Source: Metaphire vulgaris (taxonomy: Eukaryota > Annelida > Clitellata > Crassiclitellata > Megascolecidae). Taken from it: DNA of 64,000 nt. This document shows, piece by piece, positions 33,937-44,589 of the stretch. A program made the position numbers and the translations under genes. Each line of letters starts with the position of its first letter. Position 1 is the first letter of the stretch. The DNA is taken from assembly GCA_018105865.1 (NCBI GenBank), contig CM030832.1, forward strand, positions 21,136,436-21,200,435, in the 5' to 3' direction. Under the pieces are notes generated by a model that was given only the letters and a program-made list of their open reading frames with translations, made no database searches and had not been told where the DNA came from.

Positions 33937-35040
33937 GTGAAGGATATTTATACAGCAGCGAGTATTCCATCTATTGGTTTACAGTGTATTTCTGTTATCA
34001 TACAAAGACTTATTTCAAAGGCACGTGAACTTGAAAAATACCCGAAGTTAAAGCGAGCTTCACCAGTTTTTCAAGACAAGTATGATTATTTTAAGAAACT
34101 GTTTGCTGTCTGTTCTTGTAAATGTTATGATGCAGGAGTGATCGAAAGAACTGGTTGTAAATGCCCGCTGGAAAAGAAAATCCCTGTTATTGAGTGGCTT
34201 TTGGATTGGCCAAAAAACTGTAAGACAAATGGTGATAGCCTGATAGGTGGGATTGACAAAGTAACGACCAAAATACTTGAAATGAGACAGAAAAGAAAAC
34301 ACACTGCAACAAAATTAAAATAAGATTATTCATGGAACTCGGAGACAGAAACTACAGACAGAGAGGACATTGAGTCAGGTGCAGATGACAATCATGACAA
34401 GGAGTTTGAATTACTTGATAGCAGTGATGTTAATCCTTGTCCTGGTCCTTAAGGACCAATTTGAAGTCCTTGTCCTTATCCTCGTCCTTGGGGGTTCGGC
34501 CCTCGTCTTTATCCTCGTCCTTGCAGATTGGTCCTTGTCCTGGTCTTTGAAAAGTCCTTATAAGGACAAAATTACTTGTATACCATTTTCAATTATACTG
34601 ATAATTATGTTCCAAGGTAAGAGTAGTATGTGGATTTATATTTAGGCTACATACTTGCTTTGAGTTACTCTAAATGTTTAGTCATTGTTTCCTTTATAAT
34701 ACCAGTTGAGGAGTTGATTCTTTAGCAGAATTCTTTGTTGCCCAGCGACGTCAGCTCCAGTTGAACGAGTGTTTTCGCAAAGTGGTCTCATAATTAGACC
34801 TCACCGTGTGTCCTTGTTAACATCACTGCTTGATAGTGACTTATCAAGTGATAACGACTGTGAATCGGTACAGAACAGGACTAAGTACAAAGAATTGTGT
34901 AAAGCAGTTGATCGCTGCAAAATAAGTAACCGAGATGCATGTCTTATTGCTAATGCAGTTATTAAAGACCTGAACATGTTGTCTCCAGCAACGCAACAGT
35001 GATTGATCCTGCTAAGTTGCGACTACAACGGATTTTTGGA
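33937..35040 (+). pseudogene. Fragment of an unnamed transposon protein, split by a hAT element
   Basis: The first part (33937-34413) has a conserved core: KYPKLKRASPVF, CSCKCYDAG, CKCPLEKKIP and GDSLIGGIDKVTT. One TAA (34321) is followed, in frame, by an acidic stretch (ETETTDREDIESG). A hAT element follows at 34422-34828. Removing it and one duplication copy, the frame continues ELLDSDLSSDNDCES, KYKELCKAVDRCKISNRDAC, LIANAVIKDLNML and VIDPAKLR. I recognise this order from long uncharacterised proteins in invertebrate genomes that look transposon-borne. The same family is at 50435-52180. It ends abruptly near 35040. Confidence 0.6.
34422..34828 (+). mobile_element. 407-bp hAT element inside another transposon gene
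   Basis: The duplication cttgatag is perfect (34414-34421, 34829-34836). The ends are CAGTGATGTTAATCCTTGTCC and GTCCTTGTTAACATCACTG. Repeated GTCCTTG/TCCTCG units fill the left third, including the palindrome GGTCCTTAAGGACC. Near the right end the + strand reads SAPVERVFSQSGLIIRPHR, the hAT dimerisation motif. Confidence 0.9.
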
Positions 35041-35069
35041 GGAAGAATGTTTCGAGTAATGTTGAGCAT

Positions 35070-35160
35070 AATGATGAATAGGGGTTTTGAACTATTCGGA
35101 CGAATACGAAGAGTCGTGTTCACAATTCGGCGAATGCCAAATATGAATAGCGTATAGGCT
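35070..35160. mobile_element. Scrap of ATTCG-rich hAT family
   Basis: AATAGGGGTTTTGAACTATTC and GGACGAATACGAA match the right end of 17992-18750, reversed. Confidence 0.65.
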
Positions 35161-35581
35161 ATACGTAAGCGACAATGCAATATCATGGAAAAGAGAAGGA
35201 ACTGTGAAAGAATGAAACGCTTTCCTGTATATATAGTTTAGGATGTTGCTCATGAAACCTGGTCTCTTTTAATTGTCAAACTTTTAATTTTATACTGCAC
35301 ATTGAACTAAAAACTTTAATTGAGATTACGAGATAGGCTACTCAAGCGGATAAGGTACAGTAGGCCTGTGCTTGCCTACGTTTTAATATGATTGATCTGA
35401 TTTGATCAACAATAATTTGTAATATTGCAGAACTAAGAATTTTTGCCTTTATAAACACTAAGTAGCTTAATTGAATTTTTATTAAGGAACAAACCCAAAA
35501 GTATAGAACATCATGGCTGAATTTATAGCAATTTGTGATATTAAATAGGCCTATATATAAAACCAGAAAGTGATATGAATT

Positions 35582-35585
<4 letters not shown>
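35161..35585. other. AT-rich intron sequence, nothing identified
   Basis: No coding frame or transposon end seen. Confidence 0.4.
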
Positions 35586-35668
<83 letters not shown>

Positions 35669-35880
35669 CAGTGACTCAGGAGATCCATTTAGAATATTGG
35701 GGACCAGAACATTTTGATGTCATTTCTCGTTGTTCTGGTCACTCCTGAGTCACTGATATATAATATGACATCAAAATATATATATATCACTGATCACTCC
35801 ACTGAAGGTTCACTCCTGAGTCACTGATATATATATATATAATATTCTAAATGGATATATATCTATTTATATATATATCT
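35586..35880. repeat. (AT)n tract with amplified MITE pieces
   Basis: An (AT)n run leads to an 87-bp palindromic unit (35669-35755) with ends CAGTGACTCAGGAG / CTCCTGAGTCACTG. Further partial copies end at 35826, and related text (GAACAACGAGAAATG) is at 35890-35905. Confidence 0.75.
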
Positions 35881-35982
35881 GTGAACTCAGAACAACGAGA
35901 AATGTGTGCCTAAAAGCGCCCCTCCCCAATATTTAAATGGATCGACGCAAGGCCTTTGGTTAAAAGGCCTCTAAAATAAAAT

Positions 35983-36835
35983 AGTCAAATGTCGGCAATG
36001 AACTATGAAACGTCCCACTTTAACGCATTATGAGCGATTGTCATTGAATTAAAAAGGTTAGGTAAATGTCATAACTACTTTTTTCTAGATTAATGTCCGC
36101 ATTACAAGTCGTTAACTTCACGAGAACATTTACTGATTTTATACTTTTATTAAAATTAAAACAACAGAAGCATATGCTTCTAACAGGTATCTCATTCTCC
36201 AATAATAAAAACCGGAACTGCACATGTCACGTGACATTTTGACCTATGACATCTCTCTTCCTAACGTTGCGTAGCCACTAATATATAATTAATAAAACGC
36301 CCTGACAGTAATGTTATTCCTGTACTGGAACGAGCGTTGGGTCTCTGGCGCTGACCTCAGGTGCTAGGCAATCAGCGACACAGGTGGCTTACGTCATTAG
36401 TCTGTAGTAGGTTGCCATTGCTTGATCTAGACTGCGTTTTTATCTTCGCAGCTTAGCGCTGCTACCAATTGATCGACGCCTAAGCGATGAACGGCTTGGT
36501 TGGCCGCCGACACCACGATTAGATCCCAGGATGGTCACCCATCCAAATACTAACCGCGCTCAATGTTGCATAACCGGTGTTCTGACGAGAACCAGTCGCA
36601 CAACGCCAAATAGGCCGGTTCACTGAATTAACCATGGTATTATTAGCCTATATCATGAATTTGGACATTTAGACTGTAAATATTACATAGGCTTCAAAAC
36701 ACGTTGGACTGAACTCCGAAGAGCGTAAAGATCTGTTAATTCGCAAGGCTTTTGAACAGGCTTTCAAATAGTCAAATGTCGGCAATGAACCATGAAGCGT
36801 CTCATGGTTCATTAGTTGTTAATACTGTGTCAAAT
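35983..36835. repeat. Pair of direct repeats around a 5S-like sequence
   Basis: ATAGTCAAATGTCGGCAATG and the next 20 bases occur at 35983 and again at 36766, about 783 bp apart. Confidence 0.7.
36503..36616 (-). mobile_element. 5S rRNA-derived sequence (SINE head or pseudogene)
   Basis: Read on the minus strand it follows animal 5S rRNA over its length. GGTTCTCGTCAGAACACCGG, GCAACATTGAGCGCGGTTAG and TATTTGGATGGGTGACC match the conserved middle and 3' region with its internal promoter. The 5' end is diverged. It continues on the minus strand into non-5S sequence (GCAATGGCAACCTACTAC), as in 5S-derived SINEs, and has no oligo-T stop at the end of the 5S part. Confidence 0.72.
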
Positions 36836-36916
36836 CATCAATCAACAGACGAGAGCAATTGTCGTATGAACAAAGTGCACTGAGAACTTGTGAGCAATCG
36901 TCCTATGAGCAAAGGT

Positions 36917-37360
36917 ACGACGACCAAAATGTTCTCATCATCATCAGATGCGCGTAGCCGGCGGGGGCCGTTGCGTCACCCCTTGACCATGACCCCGCCG
37001 GATGGCACGACTCCAGAGAGTAGATGGAATCTCGCTGGTCTGGGAACGGATGTGGTCGATCCATCTTTTCCTGGGACGACCAGGACAGCGCTTCCATGAT
37101 CGGTCAGGTGGACGACCGATGGATAGGTCAACGTGGCAGCGGAGGGCTTGATGAACAGGAACTGTCTCTTCGAGGCGGGCTGCATGTCCAAAAAATTGCA
37201 AGGCGGCGCCTACTTATCAATTCATTGAGTGATGGTAATCCAGTCCGTGAGGATATATCCGCGTTGGTAATGAAGTCATACCAGTGTACTCCAAGGATCT
37301 GACGTTGGCACCTCATATGGAAGGCTTCCAGATGTTCTGTATGTTCTGTATCTAGCAATT
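36917..37360 (-). pseudogene. LINE 3' end, C-terminal protein
   Basis: Minus-strand frames read HLEAFHMRCQRQILGVHWYD, LPSLNELISRRRLAIF, VHQALRCHVDLSIGRPPDRS and PGRPRKRWIDHIR. This is the C-terminus of I-group-like LINE proteins. One frameshift lies near 37190. The end runs into CATCATCATC. Confidence 0.82.
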
Positions 37361-37805
37361 ATTGACAAAAAGAAGATGTTCTTATTGTCGTGGGATTTCA
37401 ATTTGAGTTTAATGAATAACGCAGTAAGACATTTGATAAAAATTATGCAGCATTCAAGTACCCCACTAGTAAATTTTTGTTTAAAAAAGAAGTGAAGCAA
37501 AGACGAGGGATAGAGTTTTTATTGGGTCTCCGATTCGTACACTTCAAGCTGAGGAATGTTACTGTTTATTGCAATGGCAGGAAAATGGCTGCATGGGTAG
37601 CGTTTAAGTTTGTTGTAACAAGTTTTTAGGCAATCGAAGGTGAAACAGAGTTGGTGGAAAATCTTTTTCAAGCATACAAACAATTGACTGATACATGTCG
37701 TTATAAATTCATTTCTTGAACAACCATCTAGATAAAATAAAATTGCACAGCTGTCAATGGGAAACGATTCGCCAAGATATTGTAACCAAGAAAAATGGTA
37801 TCGGG
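37361..37805. other. Intron sequence, nothing identified
   Basis: A minus-strand open frame (37519-37893) runs into a MITE and shows no family features. Confidence 0.4.
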
Positions 37806-38083
37806 CAGGCACGCCCGAAGTGGGGGTACAGCTGCACCCCCTGGAAAAATTCAGGGGGTGCATTGCACCCCCTGAAAAGAGGATGGTCTGCACCCCCTGA
37901 ATCCTGAAAAACAGGGAGTTCAGAGTGGGTGCAGAGTGTACAGACGACCTTTTTTGCTTGTCAAGCTATTTTGAAAGTAAATTCTAGCGTTGAAGACCAT
38001 TTTTTCTTGTCAAGGATTTGAAAGAGAAAATTTCACTTCGAAAAATCTGCACCCCCTGACCAAAATTCGTTCCCGCGGGCCTG
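37806..38083. mobile_element. 278-bp hAT MITE with shared motif
   Basis: The ends are CAGGCACGCCCGAAG and TCCCGCGGGCCTG. The flanks gtatcggg and gtatacgg match at 6 of 8. It contains three GCACCCCCTG(A/G)A units. The shared motif occurs in reverse as GACCTTTTTTGCTTGTC (about 37946) and GACCATTTTTTCTTGTC. Confidence 0.75.
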
Positions 38084-38349
38084 GTATACGGGTAAATGGA
38101 ATCAATCAATACTTGCAGACCACTACTTGACAGTGACAACAGATCTAATGCTGGAATACAAGAGACAGATAAAGTATAGGCGATTAGTCAGTGACTGAAT
38201 ATAAAAATTAATATTGTCAGTCTATAGTTAACAATGCTCAAGTGTGTTTGAACGTTTGTAGTTAATGTAATCACTTCTAAGTGATTACTACAAATCTTAA
38301 AATATTTGCATCAAAATATGCGGCTTTATTTTTGCAGAATAATTTATAA

Positions 38350-38395
38350 AAGTAATGACTGCAATTCTTTGCAATTCTTTGCAATTCTTTGCTTT
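38350..38395. repeat. Triplicated 10-bp repeat
   Basis: Three copies of GCAATTCTTT in tandem. Confidence 0.85.
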
Positions 38396-38597
38396 TTTGC
38401 ACAATGTACACAATATTACTAAAAAACTTTTCGATAATTAATTTAGTACCGAGAGCCATTTGTGTTTGTGCTTTGCCATATTCGAATGCAGCACATCAAA
38501 ATCTTTAAGAAGATAGCACATTTAATTTTTGAACCAGACAACTTTAAAAAATTTGTAGACTAGTGTTATAGTAGTTCGATAATTCAAGAATCTAACC

Positions 38598-38859
38598 TCT
38601 GGACTTCTGGTGAGATTCTGGTTATTGCTGAAGATTAGGTCTTTGGAGCCATCAGCCTTAATCACCGGTATTTTCCGTTTAAATTTGTATCCTTTATATC
38701 TCTCCATTAAATTTTCCCGACCAGTTCGCGCTTCGAACGATCGGTCAGTTGGGCCGTTACGCGCCTTTGATGGTTTCCCCATAAATCCTTTCATCTGCGT
38801 CCGCGTAATCTTAGATTGACTTATCTGCTCAGCTTGCACTTTTCTATCGTTTTCCTCTG
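38598..38859 (-). CDS. Possible exon of an unknown gene on the opposite strand
   Basis: An open minus-strand segment of about 87 codons is bounded by a good acceptor (tttgacag, read on the minus strand) and a donor (CCAGAG|gttaga). It is Lys/Arg-rich: ENDRKVQAEQISQSKITRTQ, MKGFMGKPSKARNGPTDRSF and RKIPVIKADGSKDLIFSNNQ. I recognise no family. It is free of stops and of simple repeats, unlike the transposon debris around it. No partner exon is certain. It could also be an old transposon fragment. Confidence 0.4.
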
Positions 38860-39569
38860 TCAAATATAAAGACCAAGTAATTGAAAAAGACTAAAAGGAA
38901 AATGTGTCATATTCTTTGCTAGGGCAAAGAATATGCTTGACTATTGCCTCGCGTATTATAAAATTGGTCAATTATGTGCACACAAAAGAAGGAAGAATTA
39001 ATGCAGCAATTATTACTGATTCTCGGAGTAATCTGCGTAATGTCTACTGTCGCTAAGAAAACCTTGTCTAAACTCCGACTTGACCCGATTTGGACGTTTA
39101 TCACCCTACAGGAATATTATTCATTTTGACTTTTCGCACCTCTGCAGCATGTGTAATGCAAGATAGCCAAGTGTCCAATCCTCCTGTCATATATATATTG
39201 TTATGATCCCCAATATATTGAGGGTTAAACAACAGCTGAAAACCTGTGGGGGTAAGCAAGCAAAGACTAAAGTGAGGTGAAGAATATGATTTAATTATCG
39301 CACCATCGCGATGGGAGTAGAACACAATTAGCTTTATAGGTGGTGCCTGGGGCAAAGATCCTCTCGGATGCAGCTTATATTGTTTTTCTTATTGATAGCG
39401 AAGTCTAAAAATCATGCTAACTTGAAATTGCTCATATTTATCTGATCTGAGTTTGTTAATTAATTGCACTTACTAAATATAAAACCATTTGCCTGTATTT
39501 TGCCAGGAATGCAGACATCAAGTTGATTTAATAAAATTGTTAAAAATTATTCACTTTCTTTTACGATAG
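38860..39569. other. Intron sequence, nothing identified
   Basis: A minus-strand frame at 39101-39355 is open for 84 codons, but nothing supports it. Confidence 0.4.
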
Positions 39570-39688
39570 GCTCATGAAGAGAAGGAAGAAATGGCTTCCT
39601 GAGGACTTATAATATGAAATTGGTGGCTAACATTCTGCCTCTACATGTTGCCGAGCACTTTCTGAAAAGTCAAAATAAGAAAGACGAG
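39570..39688 (+). CDS. Adenylyl cyclase exon: C2 linker helix, with 1-nt deletion
   Basis: The acceptor is ttttacgatag, and the donor is GAC GAG|gtctgg. The first frame reads AHEEKEEMAS and then hits TGA at 39600. From 39602 the next frame reads RTYNMKLVANILPLHVAEHF and ends KKDE. Family members have the pattern ExEEMxxLRxYNxxLLxNILPxHVAxHFL without a break. The exon is 119 nt, while its neighbours both need phase 0, so 120 nt are expected. One base is missing near 39597-39600 (CC where CCC would restore Ser-Leu-Arg). This is either a true frameshift allele or pseudogene, or a homopolymer error in the assembly. Nothing else in the gene is broken, which favours an error. Confidence 0.85.
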
Positions 39689-39776
39689 GTCTGGCTGAAA
39701 TGTTTATGATTCATCTAATACGAATTGTAACTTACAAACCATTCATTGCAATAAAGCAGGTGACATGTATTGGTTG

Positions 39777-40108
39777 CAGGCCTGAGGAGAGGTGGTGCAG
39801 CCGGTACATTGTTCCGGGGCCCATAGAGCTCAAAGGGGCCCGGGTCCGGCGATGATGATGTATTAACAATAGTGTGAACCCTGAAAAAGACTCTGACAAC
39901 AGAAAAAGATATCTTCGTCATCATGAGCTCAGGGGCCCCGGCGAATGTCTGATTATAGAGGAGCCCGGGTCGACGGTGTTAAGTAATCAATGCCATAAGC
40001 CATAAAAGACTCACAAGCAAAAAAGGTCAACTTTTTCACACACTTGACAGGTCAGGGACCTGTGACTATTTTTTGTACCGAGGCCCGGAAATTTTCTCGG
40101 CGGCCCTG
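39777..40108. mobile_element. 332-bp hAT MITE with shared motif
   Basis: The duplication attggttg is perfect (39769-39776, 40109-40116). The ends are CAGGCCTGAGGAG and TCTCGGCGGCCCTG. The motif CACAAGCAAAAAAGGTC is at about 40013. It begins 88 bp after a cyclase exon. Confidence 0.9.
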
Positions 40109-40749
40109 ATTGGTTGCGCAGATTCTACTCATCTACTGCTGTTATAACTTATGACAATAGTGCGGGAGCTGAGAATATAAGACGCGAATCGCCATAAAAT
40201 TTGTCGCAGCAAGTGCTTGAATATGCTGGCTACACTTGTACTCAAAAGGAAGCAGTTCCTAAGTTATAAAGTGAAATAATATCGAAGTTGACCTAAACTA
40301 ATATCACGACAGTCTATTTTATCTCGATCTTATAGAAATATCTGTTCCAGCATTACTTGTAGCTGGCTTTTAAAAACTATTGTTATATTCTTCACAAATA
40401 TGGCTGCTGAGGTTACATTCTTAAAGGGAACCCGATCTCCTTGCAAATACACAGGCTTACTTAGCCTTCTGAACCACTTTAAATCACATTATTATTATAA
40501 GTAGTCTTCTGGAATGTCGCAAAGTTCAGTCGCATTGCAGATTACAACAGTAGACATATCGTGAAAATATTATAGTCTTAAGCGCTTAAAAGGTTTTAAC
40601 TGCCAACTTAAGCTTGCTGCAGGAAAAGAAAACAAGTAGCAGGTTCTAACACTTCTAAAGAATTCTTATTGCTGTGTTGTTATTATCTATCATCAAGCGA
40701 CTACTATTGTGCAATTTAAGTGTTAGTAAGGTTGTTCTCCGTTGCCTAG
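40109..40749. other. Intron, with a short CR1-like LINE end
   Basis: CACAGGCTTACTTAGCCTTC, then CCACTTTAAATCAC and ATTATTATTA at about 40448-40500 match the 3' ends at 25500 and 60118. The rest shows nothing. Confidence 0.55.
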
Positions 40750-40890
40750 GATCTTTACTACCAAGATTGTGACAATGTCTGTGTGGTGTTCGCGACAATT
40801 GCAAACTTTTTTGAGTTCTACATGGAGTACTACAATGAAGGCGTTGAATGTCTTCGCCTACTCAACGAGATCATCGCCGATTTCGATGAG
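40750..40890 (+). CDS. Adenylyl cyclase exon: C2 domain, first part
   Basis: The exon is 47 codons, from gcctag to GAG|gttaca, phase 0 on both sides. It contains [22 protein letters not shown] and [18 protein letters not shown]. These form the first strand and helices of the class III cyclase fold in the C2 domain. The stretch between EFY and EGVEC is about two residues shorter than I recall for vertebrate types 5 and 6. Confidence 0.95.
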
Positions 40891-41029
40891 GTTACAGACC
40901 ACGTTAAGCCTATGTCGCCTCGATTAATTTAGTTGCACATTTCTACAAATTGCTATTTTAAATTAGTGTAGAAATTCTAATTTAAACACTTAAATAATCT
41001 CTAATTAAGAGAACAATATACAAAAAAAA

Positions 41030-42335
41030 TTATTAGAAAGAGCTTGAAAGAGCAAGGAGCAAGACTAGAAATGCAATAGCAGAAAAAACAATATGGTTTA
41101 AAAAAGACTGTGGATGCAGAAATGCAATTTTTGTACTGGGAATGCTTGGGGAAATATGTATTGAGGTGCTAAACAATTTGAATTTATGTTTTATTGACTA
41201 TGAAAAAGCATTTGATAGTGTAGAGCACTAAACCCTATTTATATTCTTGGAGAATTCAGAAATAGATGGGAAAGACTTAAAACTGCTACAGGATTTATAT
41301 TGGAGACAGGAAGCTGCAATCTGAATAAACGGAACCGCAGGGAAATGGATTAAGATACATAAAGGTGCTAAGCTGTGTTAAGCGCTCTTGTAGGCCTTAG
41401 CCTTTTCTACTGCGCTATATAAATTGTCAATAAATAAATAAAAATAAAGGGGCAAGACAGGGGTGCGGAATGCCACCAGACTTGTTCAACCTATATGGAG
41501 AGGAAAGCATAAAAGTTATCAAAGACCTAAAAGGTGTCAAACTTGGAGGAAGAAATGTAAATAATATTAGGTTTGCAGATGATGCCACTTTAGTTACTGA
41601 CTCAGAGGGAAAACTGCAGGAACTTCTAACTAAATTAGCATTAGAAAGCGAAAGGAAAGGCTTAAGGATTAATATAAAAAAGACTTTCTGCATGGTAGTT
41701 ACCAAGGGCAAAGTAACATCCACATGCAGTATAAGACTAAATGGCAATGAAGTCAAACAAGTGGCACAGTTAAAATACTACTAGGCATAGCCAGTGATGG
41801 GAAATGTGAGAAAGACATAACAATATAGAAGAATAGGAATGGCCAAGGTTGCATTCTTGGAACTCAAAGCGATGCTTTCAAATAGGCATATCTCTTTCGA
41901 GACACGATTAAGTGTGCTCAGAAGCCACGTTTGGTCAGTCCTCTTGTATGGAGCAGAGACATGGACTATATCCAAGGCCATGCAGAAGAAATTGGAAGCC
42001 ACAGAAATGTAGTTTTACGAGGGATGCTGAAGATTTCATGGATGGAAAAGAAAACCAATGAAGAGATCTTAAATGAATTTGGAATAAAAAGAAGTCTGAT
42101 GGTAACCATCAAAAAGGCAACTTTACTTTTTTGGACACATAATGAAGAAGGAAGGCCTGGAGCATTTGTCAATAGCCAGAAAAGTGTAGGGGAAAAGAGC
42201 AAGAGGAAGGCAGAGAAACACCTATGGAGACTGCCTACGAGAAGGAATTGAGGGAGTAAAGAACAACATTTAATTAATAAGAGGATGCCAAGATCGAACA
42301 AAGTGGAAATTCATGGTCGCTAACGTTGAAATACA
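41030..42335 (+). mobile_element. Decayed LINE, reverse transcriptase to C-terminus
   Basis: Frames read CFIDYEKAFDSVEH (about 41190), GCGMPPDLFNLYGEE, NIRFADDATLVTDSE (catalytic FADD, 41566), LYGAETWTISKA and RGRQRNTYGDCLREGIEG. The block order is that of the LINE at 19378. The best open part is 41470-41780. A short L2-like 3' end is inserted at 41365-41452, and a MITE sits at the tail. Confidence 0.8.
41365..41452 (+). mobile_element. Very short L2-like LINE 3' end
   Basis: GGCCTTAGCC, then GCGCTATATAAATTGTC and AATAAATAAATA. The 7-bp duplication ataaagg may flank it. Confidence 0.75.
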
Positions 42336-42342
42336 CAGCACC

Positions 42343-42642
42343 CAGCGGCGGTTCCAGGATTTGTTTGGTGGGTGGATGAAACGAATTCATAGAAAGTTAG
42401 TGGGGGGGATGAAAATAGAAGGAAAAACCAATAAACTTTACCGGAAAAGGGTGAAAAAGAGAATTTTTCTCAATTTGACTATACTTTTACCGAAAAATAG
42501 GTTGACAAGCATAAAGGTCATTCGCAGTTAGTTTTACTAAACTTGTACCCAAAAAAATTGGTTTCTCAAGCCAAAAAAGTAAGTCAGAAAGTCCGGTGGG
42601 GTGATGCATCCCCACTCATCCCCCTACGTGGAACCGCCACTG
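42343..42642. mobile_element. 300-bp hAT MITE with shared motif
   Basis: The duplication acagcacc is perfect (42335-42342, 42643-42650). The ends are CAGCGGCGGTTCCAGG and ACGTGGAACCGCCACTG. The motif GACAAGCATAAAGGTC is at about 42505. Confidence 0.9.
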
Positions 42643-42753
42643 ACAGCACCTAAAGAAGAAGAGAAACTTTCGATTAATTCAATATAATTATGTAGTAGGT
42701 GCGACAGGTGACTAGGAAACCAATTAGCATAGACTACAGAACCAAGAGAACTG

Positions 42754-42942
42754 CATGGGCGTCCGGAGGGGGTGCAAGGGGTGCAAGTGCACCCCCTGAA
42801 AAAATTGTGGAGTTATGAAAAGTAAAATTACTTGTTTCATTCGTCACAAAACCTTGTTTTGCACCCCCTGGAAATTTTTTTGATTTCTTTCGTCACAAGA
42901 TCCTGTTTTGCACCCCCTGGAAAAATACTGCGGACGACCGTG
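42754..42942. mobile_element. 189-bp MITE, relative of the nested 144-bp MITE
   Basis: The ends are CATGGGCGTCCGGAGGG and CGGACGACCGTG. The flanks gagaactg and tagaactg match at 7 of 8. The inside is largely a direct repeat of 'TTTCxTTCGTCACAA' plus 'TTTTGCACCCCCTGGAAA'. Confidence 0.85.
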
Positions 42943-43289
42943 TAGAACTGTACAGGTGCTCAATATTGACACTTTGAAAGTCGTGAGGTTTGGACTGAGA
43001 AATTTAAGTTCGTAAAATTACTTCAGTGTTTTTAACGAGATCGGCAACTGTAGACTAATCACGAATAAACGGAATACATGAACGCCAAGACGAATGCCTA
43101 GCGTACCGTAATTTTGCGGCTCTAGATCAATACATTAGCATACAATTACACAGAACCTGCTTATCTTTATCTTTATCTTTGGAATTCATTACCAATATCA
43201 CCACTTCGTATAAATAAGAATTTATCTGCCTTTTATACAATGATCAACAGATCATTGTATTCTTCGTCTTCGTCTTGAACATTGGTTTG

Positions 43290-44470
43290 AAATCTCTTAC
43301 ATTGCTTTACATTGGGTTTCTTCATATTTACACCCCGCACTCAATCAGTGATAATAAATGAGAATCTCTCAACTCCCACTGATCTGTCTTGTGGTGTCCC
43401 TCAAGGCTCGGTTCTTGGACCTCTGTTATTTACTCTCTATACAACCCCCCTGGGGTTCACATCTTGATGAACATCAAGTGGCTTATCATCTTTGTGCTGA
43501 TGATACTCAAATTCTCATCTCTTTTGAACAATCTTCTTCAAACTTATCAATTGACACTTTATCCACTGCCTTCACCGATTTTCAGTCATGTTTGGATTCG
43601 ATATAAAATTCTTTAAAATTCATAGAAAAAACTGAGTTCTTGCTATTAGGTACTTCTGCTCAATTGACCAAATTTCAATCTCTTGAATCTGTAGTACTAG
43701 GAGATTCCACTGTTGTCCCTAGAAATACTTCTGCTCGCAACCTTGGTGTGATATTTGACTCTTCCCTCTCTTTTACTAATCACATAAATTCAGTCTGCAA
43801 AATTTCTCATTATCACATTCGGGACATCTATCGCATCAGGCATCTCCTCCCCAAGCCTGTTCTTATTCAGTTAGCCAATGCAATGGTATCTAGTTGGCTA
43901 GATTATTGCAATTCCCTGCTTTTCGGCATCACAAATTCAAATATGCAGAAACTCCATAGAGTACAAATTCTTTAGTTAGAGTCATATCCAAAACTCCAAG
44001 ATTTGAACATATAACTCCTGCTAGACAGTCCCTACATTGGCTTCCTATCAAATACCAAATTAATTATAAAATTTTCTTTTAGTATTTAAAACCATATTAT
44101 ATAATGAACCCTATACCTTAAGATGCGACTTATCTCTCGACCTACTACTCAATCCACTAGGTATTCGGCAGGACTTTCATTTGTTGTTCTTTATTCTCGC
44201 ACCGTCATTGGCACTAGTTGTTCCTCAGTGCGTGGTCCTAAGCTTTGAAATTCATTACCAATATCACTTCCTAAAAACTAGCAATTTATCATCTTTCGGA
44301 TCTGGTCTTGAGACATACCTGTTCGACTTGGCTTATCCTCCTTAGATTGCTCCCCCGCTGTTCTGACTGATCTTCCGGATTGACCTGGCTCTAATTCTAT
44401 TTGGATTTGGTGCGCCATCGGCTGATGCCATGGGCTTTATGATAGTGGCGCCATAGAAGTTTATTCATTA
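43290..44470 (+). pseudogene. CR1/L2-group LINE, decayed
   Basis: Frames read [19 protein letters not shown] (with a shift), HLCADDTQILIS (catalytic ADD), SARNLGVIFDSSLSFTNHIN and WLDYCNSLLFGI. A C-terminus with RTVIGTSCSSVRGPKL-NSLP follows. The best open part is 43640-43975. Stops make it inactive. Confidence 0.82.
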
Positions 44471-44589
44471 ATTTATTTATTGTTTATCTTTCTGGTATTT
44501 CAACAGAAAATACAAATTTGAATGTACATGCAATTTCATATGTTCTTTTGGAAGTAAATTTTTAAAGCACAGCTGCTCTCTAACTTCTT

